Origin: JBKHHU01 sp046539045
GTDB lineage: Bacteria; Planctomycetota; Phycisphaerae; SM23-33
Reading direction: 5' to 3'
DNA length: 13,609 bases
Assembly: GCA_046539045.1 (NCBI GenBank)
Contig: JBKHHU010000088.1
Location: forward strand, 1 to 13,609
Below are positions 1 through 6,281 of this stretch, piece by piece; positions within the stretch are counted from its first letter, which is position 1; every line of letters starts with the position of its first letter. The notes below the pieces were generated by a model that was not told where the DNA came from, ran no database searches, and was given only the letters and a program-made list of their open reading frames with translations. Both the position numbers and the translations under genes were made by a program.

Positions 1-32
1 GCTGAAGGTCGTCGCAGCTAGCGCATGAAAAA

Positions 33-105
33 TACGCCCGAGAGGATTCGAACCTCTGACTTCCTGCTCCGGAGGCAGGCGCTCTATCCACTGAGCTACG
101 GGCGC
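33..105 (-). tRNA. tRNA-Arg (anticodon CCG)
   Basis: Reading the minus strand, the sequence folds as a full cloverleaf. The 7-bp acceptor stem (99-105 with 34-40) is closed by a G-U pair, followed by the TA at positions 8-9, a D arm, a 5-bp anticodon stem CCTGC/GCAGG with loop CTCCGGA, a short variable region and a T arm with the GTTCGAATC signature. The loop puts CCG at the anticodon, so it reads the arginine codon CGG. No CCA is encoded after the discriminator A, so CCA must be added by nucleotidyltransferase. A T-run (27-31 in minus sense) follows directly and may aid termination. Confidence 0.96.
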
Positions 106-108
106 ATG

Positions 109-125
109 CGTTGGGGGTGCCAACG
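109..125. other. stem-loop in the tRNA leader / tRNA-ispG gap
   Basis: The arms CGTTGG and CCAACG form a perfect 6-bp stem with a 5-base loop, between the tRNA 5' end and its promoter. In the tRNA precursor it would sit just before the RNase P cleavage site. It could also fold in DNA between the divergent genes. No function is established. Confidence 0.45.
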
Positions 126-132
126 TTGAGAT

Positions 133-161
133 ATTGTGGCCGGTCGGGGCGAAAATGTCAA
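133..161 (-). promoter_or_regulatory. sigma-70-type promoter of tRNA-Arg
   Basis: On the minus strand a perfect TTGACA (156-161) is followed after exactly 17 bases by CACAAT (133-138, 4 of 6 matches to TATAAT). Transcription would start about 20 bases before the mature tRNA. The -35 match and ideal spacing make this the best promoter in the window. It also argues against an ispG start at GTG 136, which would lie inside this -10 box. Confidence 0.75.
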
Positions 162-204
162 CCGCCCGAAGCAATGCTTTTGCGGGGAATGTGGGGATTG
201 TACA

Positions 205-1314
205 ATGCCCGCCATGAAACTGCCTGAGATACAGAGACGGACGTCCCGTAGCGTTGATGTCGGCGGGGTGCGGATCGGCGGCGACGCTGCCGTGGTCGTG
301 CAATCGATGACCAACACCCACACCGCCGATGCGACAACCACCATCGATCAGGTCCGGCGCCTCGCCCAAGCGGGCGCCCAGTTGGTGCGGGTGGCTGTGC
401 CCACACCGCAGGACACTGCCGCTCTCGGTGAAATTGTCACCAATTCGCCGGTGCCCATCGTGGCCGATGTGCATTTCCACTTCGATCGCGCGCTGGAAGC
501 CATCGACGCGGGAGTCAGCAAAATTCGCCTCAATCCGGGAAATATCCGCGATCGGGATCAGGTCCGCAAAGTCATCGCCGCAGCCAGGGACGCGGGGGTG
601 GTGATTCGCGTCGGCGTCAATGAAGGCTCCATCGTCGACCGCAGCAGTGAGAAAGCCCGCTCGGCCGACCTGGCCAGACCCCTGCACGAACTCATGGCCG
701 AGAGGCTGGCCGAGTATCTCATTGTCTTCGAGGATGAAGGGTTCGAGGACCTCGTGCTGTCGGCAAAGAGTCATGACGCATTTACGACCATCGCCGTCAA
801 CCGCCTTCTGTCCGAGCGATGGGACTATCCGCTGCATCTGGGCGTGACCCACGCGGGCACCGAACAGACCGGCGCGATCAGGTCGGCCGCGGCCTTGGGG
901 ACGCTGCTGAGCGAGGGCATCGGCGACACGATCCGCATCAGCTACGCCGGCGACCCGGTGCGGGAGGTCCGGGCCGGGCTGGAGCTGCTGTACTCGTTGC
1001 GGCTCAGGGAGCGGCAGGGACTGAATCTCATCGCCTGCCCGACCTGCGGGCGGCTTCAGATGGACATCGAGCCGATTCTCGCGGAGGTCCAGGAGGCCCT
1101 CCAGGACGTCAAGGCTCCGATCACGGTCGCGATCATGGGATGCGTGGTCAACGGGCCCGGGGAGGCCGAGGGTGCTGACGTGGCCGTGTGCGCGGGTAAA
1201 GGCAAAGCAATGCTCTACCGACACGGAAGGCAGCTTCGGGCGGTGGCGGTAAACGACATCGTACCGGCGGTGCTGGAGGAAGTGCAGCACGTTCTGGAAG
1301 GCGGCCGGGAGTAG
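205..1314 (+). CDS. ispG: 4-hydroxy-3-methylbut-2-enyl diphosphate synthase (IspG/GcpE)
   Basis: IspG is a [4Fe-4S] enzyme of the cytoplasmic MEP (non-mevalonate) isoprenoid pathway that reductively converts MEcPP to HMBPP. The N-terminal TIM-barrel part carries the family signatures QSMTNT, DVHF and RLNPGNI. The C-terminal cluster domain has CPTCGR (Cys278, Cys281) and GCVVNGPGE (Cys313, Glu320), the three cluster cysteines and the conserved Glu. At 369 residues it matches the short E. coli-type enzyme (372) and lacks the large central insert of the plant and Chlamydia forms. I chose ATG 205 because GGGG lies 8 bases upstream. ATG 214 (protein beginning MKLPEI, the usual family start) is equally possible, and a GTG at 136 would add an unsupported Cys-rich tail. 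The gene stands alone and diverges from tRNA-Arg. Confidence 0.96.
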   Translation: MPAMKLPEIQRRTSRSVDVGGVRIGGDAAVVVQSMTNTHTADATTTIDQVRRLAQAGAQLVRVAVPTPQDTAALGEIVTNSPVPIVADVHFHFDRALEAIDAGVSKIRLNPGNIRDRDQVRKVIAAARDAGVVIRVGVNEGSIVDRSSEKARSADLARPLHELMAERLAEYLIVFEDEGFEDLVLSAKSHDAFTTIAVNRLLSERWDYPLHLGVTHAGTEQTGAIRSAAALGTLLSEGIGDTIRISYAGDPVREVRAGLELLYSLRLRERQGLNLIACPTCGRLQMDIEPILAEVQEALQDVKAPITVAIMGCVVNGPGEAEGADVAVCAGKGKAMLYRHGRQLRAVAVNDIVPAVLEEVQHVLEGGRE

Positions 1315-1389
1315 GCACTCATCGCAACTGCTGCATCTTAATAATCTTGCTGTTGTTTCCGCGACAGGATTCCGCGTATTACTACAGGT

Positions 1390-1416
1390 GGTGGCGCGGT
1401 TTTCTTTTGCGCCTCC
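1390..1416 (+). terminator. stem-loop between ispG and the sulfur transporter, possible terminator
   Basis: Arms at 1390-1397 and 1409-1416 pair as GG-T-GGCGC with GCGCC-T-CC, 7 pairs around one T-T mismatch, with an 11-base T-rich loop. It lies 76 bases after the ispG stop and 40 bases before the transporter start. No T-tract follows the stem, so it is not a classical intrinsic terminator. It could end ispG transcription or structure the transporter leader. Confidence 0.3.
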
Positions 1417-1454
1417 GCATCGCAAGCAACCGGTTTTTGAGGGAGTAAAATGCC

Positions 1455-1997
1455 ATGGCTGAACCGACTGTCAGGAAGGCTCCGCTGGTCTGGTGGGCGG
1501 GCGGACTGCTGCTGGGGTTGACAATGCTGTTTGCCATCGCCGTCAACAAGCCGCTCGGCGTATCGACGCAGTTCGTCGTCGCCGACGGTATTCTTATTCA
1601 CGAAGTGGCCCCGGAATACGCCCGGGACCATGCGCTGATCTCCGATACCAAGTATCAGGCCGAGGGCATCGGTTACAGTTGGTGGCTGGACGTCGGGCTG
1701 ATTGTCGGAGCGGCGTTGGCGGCCATCGGCGTGCGTCGCTGGAAGTTCCGCGTAACGACGCAATGGTGGCGGGCGAACAACCGCGGTGGCGTGATCGGTC
1801 GATTCCTGTTCGGCTTTCTCGGCGGGTTCCTGATCCTCCTCGGCTCGCGTATCGGTCATGGCTGCACGAGCGGACAGTTCGCCAGCGGGTGGACTCAGCT
1901 TTCGTTGTCGGTGGTGCCCTTCACGCTCGGGCTGTTCGGGTTCGGCGTTCTCTTCGCCCGGATCATCTATCCGAAGTCTCCGAAGATCGAGAGGTAA
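1455..1997 (+). CDS. YeeE/YedE family sulfur-compound transporter, first half
   Basis: This integral membrane protein of 180 residues belongs to the YeeE/YedE (PF04143, Sulf_transp) family, whose characterised members import thiosulfate or related sulfur compounds. Hydrophobic segments fall near residues 11-30, 78-92, 115-131 and 147-170. The family signature GHGCTSGQ (134-141, Cys137) sits just after the third one; such cysteines take part in substrate passage in studied homologues. ATG 1455 is preceded by GAGGGAG with about 10 bases of spacing; an ATG at 1450 is out of frame and goes nowhere. The next gene encodes the matching second half, so the two probably form one transporter. The substrate (thiosulfate, sulfide or another sulfur species) cannot be told from sequence. 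Confidence 0.88.
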   Translation: MAEPTVRKAPLVWWAGGLLLGLTMLFAIAVNKPLGVSTQFVVADGILIHEVAPEYARDHALISDTKYQAEGIGYSWWLDVGLIVGAALAAIGVRRWKFRVTTQWWRANNRGGVIGRFLFGFLGGFLILLGSRIGHGCTSGQFASGWTQLSLSVVPFTLGLFGFGVLFARIIYPKSPKIER

Positions 1998-2001
1998 AAT
2001 C

Positions 2002-2565
2002 ATGGAAGCGAGCATTGCAGGATTCGCCGTCGGGCTGCTCTTCGGAGCGTCGCTGTTCCTTTCCGGGCTGGCCAATCCGGACAAGATCGTAGGGACGTTG
2101 CGTCTGAAAGATTTCCACGCCATGCGCGTGATTACGGTCTTCATCCTGGTGGGGATGATGGGTGCGTGGATCATGACGCTGACCAACGGCCCGCAGCATC
2201 ATTATTCGATCAAGACGGCTTCGCTGCTGTCCAACCTGATCGGCGGGTCGTTGCTGGGCATCGGATTCGGCATCACCGGTTACTGCCCCGGAACGGGGCT
2301 GGCTTGTGCGGCTGCGGGGCGTCTGGATGCGCTGGTGACGGTACTCGGCATGTTCGTTGGGGCTGGGACGTTCATCCTGATCTACCCGTACGTCATGCCG
2401 CAACTGAATTCGGTTCTGGCGTACGGCAAGAAGACCATGCCGGAGATCACCGGCACCCGGCCCGCTTGGTGGGTGCTGCCGATTGTCGGTGTCGGGACGG
2501 TCGTACTCATTCTGACCAAGCCGCGCCGGACGCAGACGGCCCTGCCGGGCGAAGACGCCGGTTGA
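2002..2565 (+). CDS. YeeE/YedE (DUF6691-like) sulfur-compound transporter, second half
   Basis: This is a 187-residue membrane protein related to the C-terminal half of YeeE/YedE transporters. Residues 6-26 carry the FG..L.LSGLANP.K signature seen in the half-size partner proteins (DUF6691-type). A conserved GYCPGTG loop follows at 92-98 (Cys95), with a second cysteine at 102. Hydrophobic segments fall near 5-23, 43-60, 76-92, 109-130 and 155-171. ATG 2002 is chosen because GAGAGG, which overlaps the end of the upstream gene, lies 7 bases before it; only 4 bases separate that stop from this start, so translation is coupled. An upstream in-frame ATG at 1858 lies inside the first half and is rejected. 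It ends 13 bases from the convergent RAM gene. Confidence 0.88.
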   Translation: MEASIAGFAVGLLFGASLFLSGLANPDKIVGTLRLKDFHAMRVITVFILVGMMGAWIMTLTNGPQHHYSIKTASLLSNLIGGSLLGIGFGITGYCPGTGLACAAAGRLDALVTVLGMFVGAGTFILIYPYVMPQLNSVLAYGKKTMPEITGTRPAWWVLPIVGVGTVVLILTKPRRTQTALPGEDAG

Positions 2566-2578
2566 GCTCGATCACAGA

Positions 2579-2854
2579 CTACATGCCGATCGTGAACATG
2601 CGTTCCAGGTCGTAGTCGCTGTACTGGCGGAAGGCGATGAGCGTTTCGGTGTCCAGAATGCCTTCGACCTGGATCAGGTCTTCGGTGGCGAGTTTGGCCA
2701 GTCCCTCGTTCTGCGGGACGCGTGCGACGGCTACCACGTCGTAGGGGCCGGCGACGCTGTAGACCTCGGTAATCCCGTCGAGCTTGAGAACTTCTTGAGC
2801 GGCTGCCGCGATCCGTTCGCGCTGAATCTTCATCAGAATGAAAGCAGTTACCAT
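2579..2854 (-). CDS. stand-alone Lrp/AsnC-type ligand-binding (RAM) domain protein
   Basis: The 91-residue protein is essentially one RAM domain (PF01037, AsnC_trans_reg): strand VTAFILMKI, helix, GITEVYSVAGPYDVVAVARV, helix, then a C-terminal strand ETLIAFRQY. The GPYD turn is the typical ligand-site and oligomer-interface motif. There is no helix-turn-helix, so it is not a full Lrp/AsnC repressor. Such stand-alone RAM proteins form oligomers that bind amino acids or effectors, and their roles are mostly unknown. ATG 2854 has AAGGAAA upstream at about 8 bases. It converges on the sulfur transporter with a 13-base gap and lies 337 bases after the polyamine operon, probably with its own promoter. 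Its length matches this small family. Confidence 0.85.
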   Translation of the reverse strand: MVTAFILMKIQRERIAAAAQEVLKLDGITEVYSVAGPYDVVAVARVPQNEGLAKLATEDLIQVEGILDTETLIAFRQYSDYDLERMFTIGM

Positions 2855-2901
2855 CGGAGCGTTTCCTTTTCCTCGTGCGATAGGTGCTTGTCCGGTTCAG
2901 G

Positions 2902-2930
2902 ATTGTCCCACCCGCACCGGCGATACGCAA
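2902..2930 (-). promoter_or_regulatory. candidate promoter of the RAM protein gene
   Basis: On the minus strand TTGCGT (2925-2930) and GACAAT (2902-2907) are 17 bases apart, about 48 bases upstream of the RAM start codon. The hexamers match consensus at 3 and 4 positions. The ACAAT form of the -10 box recurs in the tRNA and speD promoter candidates. Confidence 0.35.
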
Positions 2931-3135
2931 GAGGCTTCTTCGGCAGACGGCAGGACCGGCCGGCTCTGACCAGTCCGTTCCGTGTCCGCCGACCAAGTGA
3001 GGCAGAGTGCCAGAGTTGCTTGCCGGTCTTGGCACCATGGCAGTAGATGCCTCGCTCGTCCTTTTGCCGGATGAGAAGACCATCAGCCCGCCACTGACGG
3101 TCGGCGTACTTCGCGTGCCGTTGGTGGGCGCATCG

Positions 3136-3171
3136 CGCGGGCCGACGACCCGTTCGAGTCGCCGGCCCGTG
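3136..3171 (-). terminator. hairpin behind the polyamine operon, possible terminator
   Basis: Arms CGGGCCG (3138-3144) and CGGCCCG (3163-3169) pair perfectly. After one A-C mismatch CGAC/GTCG continue the stem to an 8-base loop, and the outside adds a G-T and a C-G pair. It starts 20 bases after the last stop codon of the operon. No T-tract follows, so it may be a pause or RNA-stabilising hairpin instead of an intrinsic terminator. Confidence 0.45.
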
Positions 3172-3191
3172 GATGTATTGGAAAGGCGCTG

Positions 3192-3602
3192 TCAGTCCCG
3201 GGTCAGGAAACGGGCGGTAACGCGCTGGGCTCCGAAGAACTCGCGGGTGAATTCCTCCGCTTTCTTCGCATCGTACGGCATGCACGAGAAGATGTTGATG
3301 TAGGCACAGCCGGTTCCTTCGGAGAAGTGTCCGGTGATGGAACTGGTCTCGATGAACTGCAGCAGCGAGTAGCCCTTGGTGTGCTCATGGTTCTCACCGA
3401 AATACGGCGTCTGCGGAGGGCCGTACGCCTTCATCTCGATCACTTCGCAAAGTTCTCTGGCATATCGCTGGATGGTTTCCTCGGTGGAAATCGCTTCCTG
3501 ATCGCAGTCATACAGGTCCAGGATCAGTTCCCACCCGAAGGTGACCCTCTCGGCCACGGCGGAGCAGCGTCCGTCGACGTTCATCGGGTTCTGGTTCGTC
3601 AT
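3192..3602 (-). CDS. divergent SpeD-family pyruvoyl decarboxylase (AdoMet decarboxylase paralogue)
   Basis: The 136-residue protein is a second AdoMet_dc (PF02675) family member, downstream of a canonical speD and speE. Residues 77-107 align without gaps to residues 69-99 of that SpeD. This matches the SpeD processing residues: Ser79 (Ser71 in SpeD), the pyruvoyl-forming Ser87 (Ser79), His92 (His84) and Cys107 (Cys99). The Glu before the cleaved Ser is Thr86, and the SpeD residues that hold the adenosine part of AdoMet, Trp86 and Glu88, become Ser94 and Gly96. I infer a self-cleaving pyruvoyl enzyme with changed substrate, perhaps ornithine or arginine, as reported for neofunctionalised SpeD homologues; a non-catalytic partner of SpeD is the alternative. 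ATG 3602 overlaps the speE stop by 4 bases, with AAGGAAA upstream. Family membership is firmer than substrate. Confidence 0.85.
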   Translation of the reverse strand: MTNQNPMNVDGRCSAVAERVTFGWELILDLYDCDQEAISTEETIQRYARELCEVIEMKAYGPPQTPYFGENHEHTKGYSLLQFIETSSITGHFSEGTGCAYINIFSCMPYDAKKAEEFTREFFGAQRVTARFLTRD

Positions 3603-4447
3603 TTCAGGTTTCCTTTCACGTATTCGGGCAGGTTGAACGCACCCACGTGCACGCCCGGATTGTAGTACTGTGTCGTTCCCTGCAACGCGGCGAACCGCTT
3701 GCTGAGAGCCTGCTCGTCCGGCTCCACCGGCTTGTTACGATCGGTGGACAGAACTGTCGAGAAAAAGCCGCCCACATAGGTCGGTACGGCATAGACGTAC
3801 ATGGCATTGGTCGCGAACACGTTGGAAAGGACCTGCCACGCATGCTTCTGTTCATCCGGCTGAAGGAAGGTCGAGCCGGTCTGGCGGACCAGAATCCCGT
3901 CGGGATTCATCACAGATTTCACGTCCCGGTAGAACTCCTGACTGAAAAGCACCTCCGCCGGGCCGATCGGATCCGGAGAATCGACGATAACCACGTCGAA
4001 CGTCCTCCCGGAATTCCTCACGTACTCTGCACCATCGGCGATGACCAGGTCCGTTCGCTCATCATCAAACGCACCATCGCTGATGGTCGGGAGATACTTT
4101 CTGGAAAATTCTACAACCCGCTCGTCGATTTCCACCATGACCGCGTCGGTAACGGTTTCGTGACGCAGGACTTCCCGCAGGATACCACCGTCGCCGCCGC
4201 CGATGATCAGCACCGACCTGGGGCCGGTGTGCGTGAACATCGGCACGTGAGTCATCATCTCGTGATAGATGAACTCGTCGCGTTCAGTCGTCTGCACGAT
4301 CCCGTCCAGCATCAGCATTTTTCCGTACTGCTGCGTCTCCAGAAGTCGCAATGCCTGGAAAGGAGTATCCTCCTTGCCCAATTCGCGCTCTGCCGGATAG
4401 CGGCTGTGGTGACCGTTCATCTGCTCTTCGGCAAACAACTCACTCAT
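3599..4447 (-). CDS. speE: spermidine synthase (polyamine aminopropyltransferase)
   Basis: SpeE moves the aminopropyl group of decarboxylated AdoMet to putrescine (or a related amine) to make spermidine in the cytoplasm. The 282-residue protein has the full family pattern: an N-terminal beta domain with ERDEFIYHEMMTHVP (residues 55-69), then a Rossmann methyltransferase-like fold with GGGDGGILREV (83-93, cofactor loop), the acidic VEID (106-109), ADGAEY (137-142) and DSPDPIGPAE (156-165). The last motif carries the two catalytic and amine-binding Asp residues. The length is normal. ATG 4447 overlaps the speD stop as ATGA, with GGAG inside the end of speD about 11 bases upstream. Acceptor choice (putrescine, cadaverine or agmatine) cannot be fixed by eye. 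Confidence 0.96.
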   Translation of the reverse strand: MSELFAEEQMNGHHSRYPAERELGKEDTPFQALRLLETQQYGKMLMLDGIVQTTERDEFIYHEMMTHVPMFTHTGPRSVLIIGGGDGGILREVLRHETVTDAVMVEIDERVVEFSRKYLPTISDGAFDDERTDLVIADGAEYVRNSGRTFDVVIVDSPDPIGPAEVLFSQEFYRDVKSVMNPDGILVRQTGSTFLQPDEQKHAWQVLSNVFATNAMYVYAVPTYVGGFFSTVLSTDRNKPVEPDEQALSKRFAALQGTTQYYNPGVHVGAFNLPEYVKGNLK

Positions 4448-4842
4448 TCCGTCATGACTCCTCTCTTAATTTCCATTACCTGTATACTATCAGGTCGGAA
4501 ACCTTCGCGGAGGACGGGAACGGTCTTGTGCGGATCGAGCGTGCCGCAGACGAAGATGTCCATGGCGGCGTATGCGAATTCCGGCCAGGTGTGAATGCTG
4601 ATGTGGGATTCGCTGAGGACGGCCACACCGGAGACGCCCCCACCGGGGCTGAAGACGTGAAGATCGATGCTCAGAAGGGTCGCGCCGCAGGCATCAACCG
4701 CTTCGGTCATGATCTCCTTGATCCGCTGGGGATCCGTCATGTGTCGGGCGCCCCACAACTCAACGATCAGGTGTATTCCGGCGAACTTTACGTCCCCGGA
4801 CTGCCCGCAGTATGCGGTCGAAGCAAGCGTGGATTCTTTCAT
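4444..4842 (-). CDS. speD: S-adenosylmethionine decarboxylase proenzyme, class 1B
   Basis: SpeD makes decarboxylated AdoMet, the aminopropyl donor for spermidine synthase. The 132-residue proenzyme cleaves itself into beta and alpha chains, giving a pyruvoyl group at the alpha N-terminus. Visible residues: VSG (Ser71), SESHISIHTWPE (77-88) with cleavage between Glu78 and Ser79, the processing His84, substrate-site Trp86 and Glu88, and Cys99 in DIFVCG. All match the short bacterial/archaeal class represented by the Thermotoga maritima enzyme. The N-terminus has about 18 residues more than usual before FAGIHLIVEL. ATG 4842 is the only plausible start; the GGAGG upstream is 13 bases away and sits closer to a two-codon ATG-ACT-TAG that ends right at this ATG. 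First gene of the operon. Confidence 0.95.
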   Translation of the reverse strand: MKESTLASTAYCGQSGDVKFAGIHLIVELWGARHMTDPQRIKEIMTEAVDACGATLLSIDLHVFSPGGGVSGVAVLSESHISIHTWPEFAYAAMDIFVCGTLDPHKTVPVLREGFRPDSIQVMEIKRGVMTE

Positions 4843-4941
4843 CTAAGTCATAAAGCCTCCATGTGAAGGTTCTCGGGAATCAATGCGAAGTCCGGTACAA
4901 ATACCCTTGGTCGGTGGTTTTGACAAGCTCAAACTCTGAAG

Positions 4942-4971
4942 ATTGTACATATATTCTCGCCGCCCCATCAA
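4942..4971 (-). promoter_or_regulatory. candidate promoter of the speD operon
   Basis: On the minus strand TTGATG (4966-4971) is followed after 18 bases by TACAAT (4942-4947), matching the -35 box at 4 and the -10 box at 5 positions. Transcription would begin near 4935, giving a leader of about 93 bases. The stretch around the -10 box is clearly AT-richer than its surroundings. Confidence 0.5.
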
Positions 4972-5218
4972 CCGGCGGGCCTGCCGCTTCCAATGCCATA
5001 AAAACACGGGGACGACAGACCAAAGCATGCTGGAGTTGATGCTGCGTAAGAGTAGGCTGGAAGGGGAGTTGCGGAAGAAACGCCAGCGTGCGGCTTGTCG
5101 GCAGCCGGTGGCCCACAGGCGGCGGCCGTCCGTGCCGTGCCCCCCGGCGATCCGGACATCTGGCAGAACAGGAATGGCGCAGACGCATGCGGTCCGAGCT
5201 TTCCGCCCATAGAGAAGA

Positions 5219-5242
5219 GGCCCCGCCGGATCCGGCAGGGCC
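5219..5242 (-). terminator. hairpin terminator of the signalling operon
   Basis: This 24-base palindrome, centred on GCCGGATCCGGC and flanked by GGCCC and GGGCC, has a single C-A mismatch. It begins 24 bases after the last stop codon of the kinase operon. In the minus sense it is followed by CTCTTCTCT, which is pyrimidine-rich but not a clean T-tract. It probably ends the operon. Confidence 0.5.
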
Positions 5243-5266
5243 TTGTGATGTTGCGGAGGTCCCGTG

Positions 5267-6268
5267 TCAGTCGTTTTTCGCGATCGCCACCGCTGTCGGG
5301 TGGCTGATCAGGTCGGCCAGGGCGGTGTCCATCTCCACGAAAGGCTGCTCGCCCTTGCGGTACATGACCACCATCCCGATCATCTCGCCCGCTTTGGGAA
5401 TCAACGGGATTGCCATCGTGCTGATGCCGACGAGCTTCTTGCGGATCGACTGGTCAAAGCGATCCCGCTCGTCCCACAGGTCCTTGACGCTCACGGTGGG
5501 ATCGGAGAGCGTCTCATTGATCAGAGGATCCACCAGCCGCTCGCAGAATTCCAGGCTGTCGGGATACGGCACACCAAACCGTCCGATGATCTTCAGATTC
5601 GCGTTCTCATCGGTGACCATGGCAATGCCGAACAGCGGACCGGTTCGCCTGACGAACAGCCTGAAGAGGTGCCGGAAAACGTCATCGTCATTCTTGGAGC
5701 CGATCAGCTCGGTCTGATAGCTCATCACCACTTTCTGCAGAGCCAGTTGGCCGCTGAGTGCCCGATAGGCTGCGGTCAGGTCCGCACAGGTGCGCCCGAG
5801 CTTCTTCTCGACGCTCTTGCGCTCGATATTGACGGTGCGGGCGAGTTTCCGCAGCTTCCGCGCTCGATCCATCTGCTTCTTGTAGACCGCCCGGCGGGCC
5901 AGTTCCTCGCGGATGGTGCTCTTGAGCCGGTCCAGATCCAGAGGCTTGGTCATCAGCTCGACAGGCCGGCGCTGCGACGCCTGCGTGAGGCTGTCCGGAT
6001 CGCCATAGCCGGTGATCACCACAGCCGGGATGTCCTGTCCCAGGTCGTCTCGCAGCGAGTCGATGACATCCAGACCGGTGCAGTCGCCCAGACGCAAATC
6101 GGTGACCAGGAAGTCCGGGCGATTGTCCTTGCCCAGCTTGATCGCTTCCTTGCCACTACCGGCGACCGTGATGCTGAAATCCGGACCGCTGAGCGCGTCG
6201 GTGAGCAGCTCGCGCAGGCTCGGCTCGTCGTCCACGATGAGGATACTTGTCGTGTCGTGCGGTTGCAT
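5267..6268 (-). CDS. receiver-GAF response regulator
   Basis: The 333-residue protein starts with a CheY-like receiver (residues 8-125) that has all key residues: Asp13/Asp14, the phospho-acceptor Asp57 (LVTDLRL), Thr86 and Lys108 (TKP). A charged, probably coiled-coil linker (about 125-180) leads to a GAF domain (about 185-330), with no DNA-binding, GGDEF, EAL or kinase output. I infer that phosphorylation by the upstream kinase changes ligand binding or partner contacts of the GAF domain. The start is ATG 6268: GGAG lies 7 bases before it but only 1 base before the in-frame ATG 6274. The gap to the kinase gene is 13 bases, so the two are co-transcribed. Signal and target are unknown. Confidence 0.88.
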   Translation of the reverse strand: MQPHDTTSILIVDDEPSLRELLTDALSGPDFSITVAGSGKEAIKLGKDNRPDFLVTDLRLGDCTGLDVIDSLRDDLGQDIPAVVITGYGDPDSLTQASQRRPVELMTKPLDLDRLKSTIREELARRAVYKKQMDRARKLRKLARTVNIERKSVEKKLGRTCADLTAAYRALSGQLALQKVVMSYQTELIGSKNDDDVFRHLFRLFVRRTGPLFGIAMVTDENANLKIIGRFGVPYPDSLEFCERLVDPLINETLSDPTVSVKDLWDERDRFDQSIRKKLVGISTMAIPLIPKAGEMIGMVVMYRKGEQPFVEMDTALADLISHPTAVAIAKND

Positions 6269-6281
6269 ATCCATTCTCCGA

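Larger units (their letters stand above)
2855..3191. other. 337-base non-coding gap between the polyamine operon and the RAM gene
   Basis: No open frame here has a recognisable product or ribosome binding site. It holds a strong hairpin near 3136-3171 just behind the polyamine operon and a candidate promoter at 2902-2930 for the RAM gene. I see no repeats or RNA gene between about 2935 and 3130. Confidence 0.6.
4843..5266. other. 424-base gap between the signalling operon and the polyamine operon
   Basis: This gap holds the speD leader (about 90 bases) and promoter candidate at its left side and the terminator hairpin of the signalling operon (5219-5242) at its right. Several short frames cross 4880-5212 on both strands, but their products are Arg/Pro/Ala-rich and unlike any family I know. 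No RNA gene or riboswitch fold is recognised. Confidence 0.55.

Noticed and set aside
136..204. N-terminal extension of ispG from GTG 136, encoding a Cys-rich CFCGECGDC stretch
   Set aside because: The GTG lies inside the tRNA promoter -10 box, has no Shine-Dalgarno, and known IspG proteins begin near MKLPEI. The cysteines look like a chance product of GC-rich non-coding sequence.
1858..2001. Upstream extension of the second transporter half from ATG 1858
   Set aside because: It overlaps the first half in another frame, has Arg/Ser-rich shadow composition, and the strong ribosome binding site sits before ATG 2002.
2848..3285. 145-codon minus-strand frame running from inside the SpeD paralogue into the RAM leader
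   Set aside because: It is out of frame with the paralogue and crosses the hairpin at 3136-3171 and the RAM ribosome binding site. The composition looks like a shadow.
4843..4935. Possible riboswitch in the speD leader
   Set aside because: I could find only small hairpins (for example GGTA/TACC) and no match to the core of a known SAM, preQ1 or other riboswitch. A covariance-model search would be needed to go further.
4943..5212. 89-codon plus-strand frame between the polyamine and signalling operons
   Set aside because: The Arg-rich, low-complexity product has no recognisable domain, and the frame covers the speD promoter candidate. No ribosome binding site is evident.
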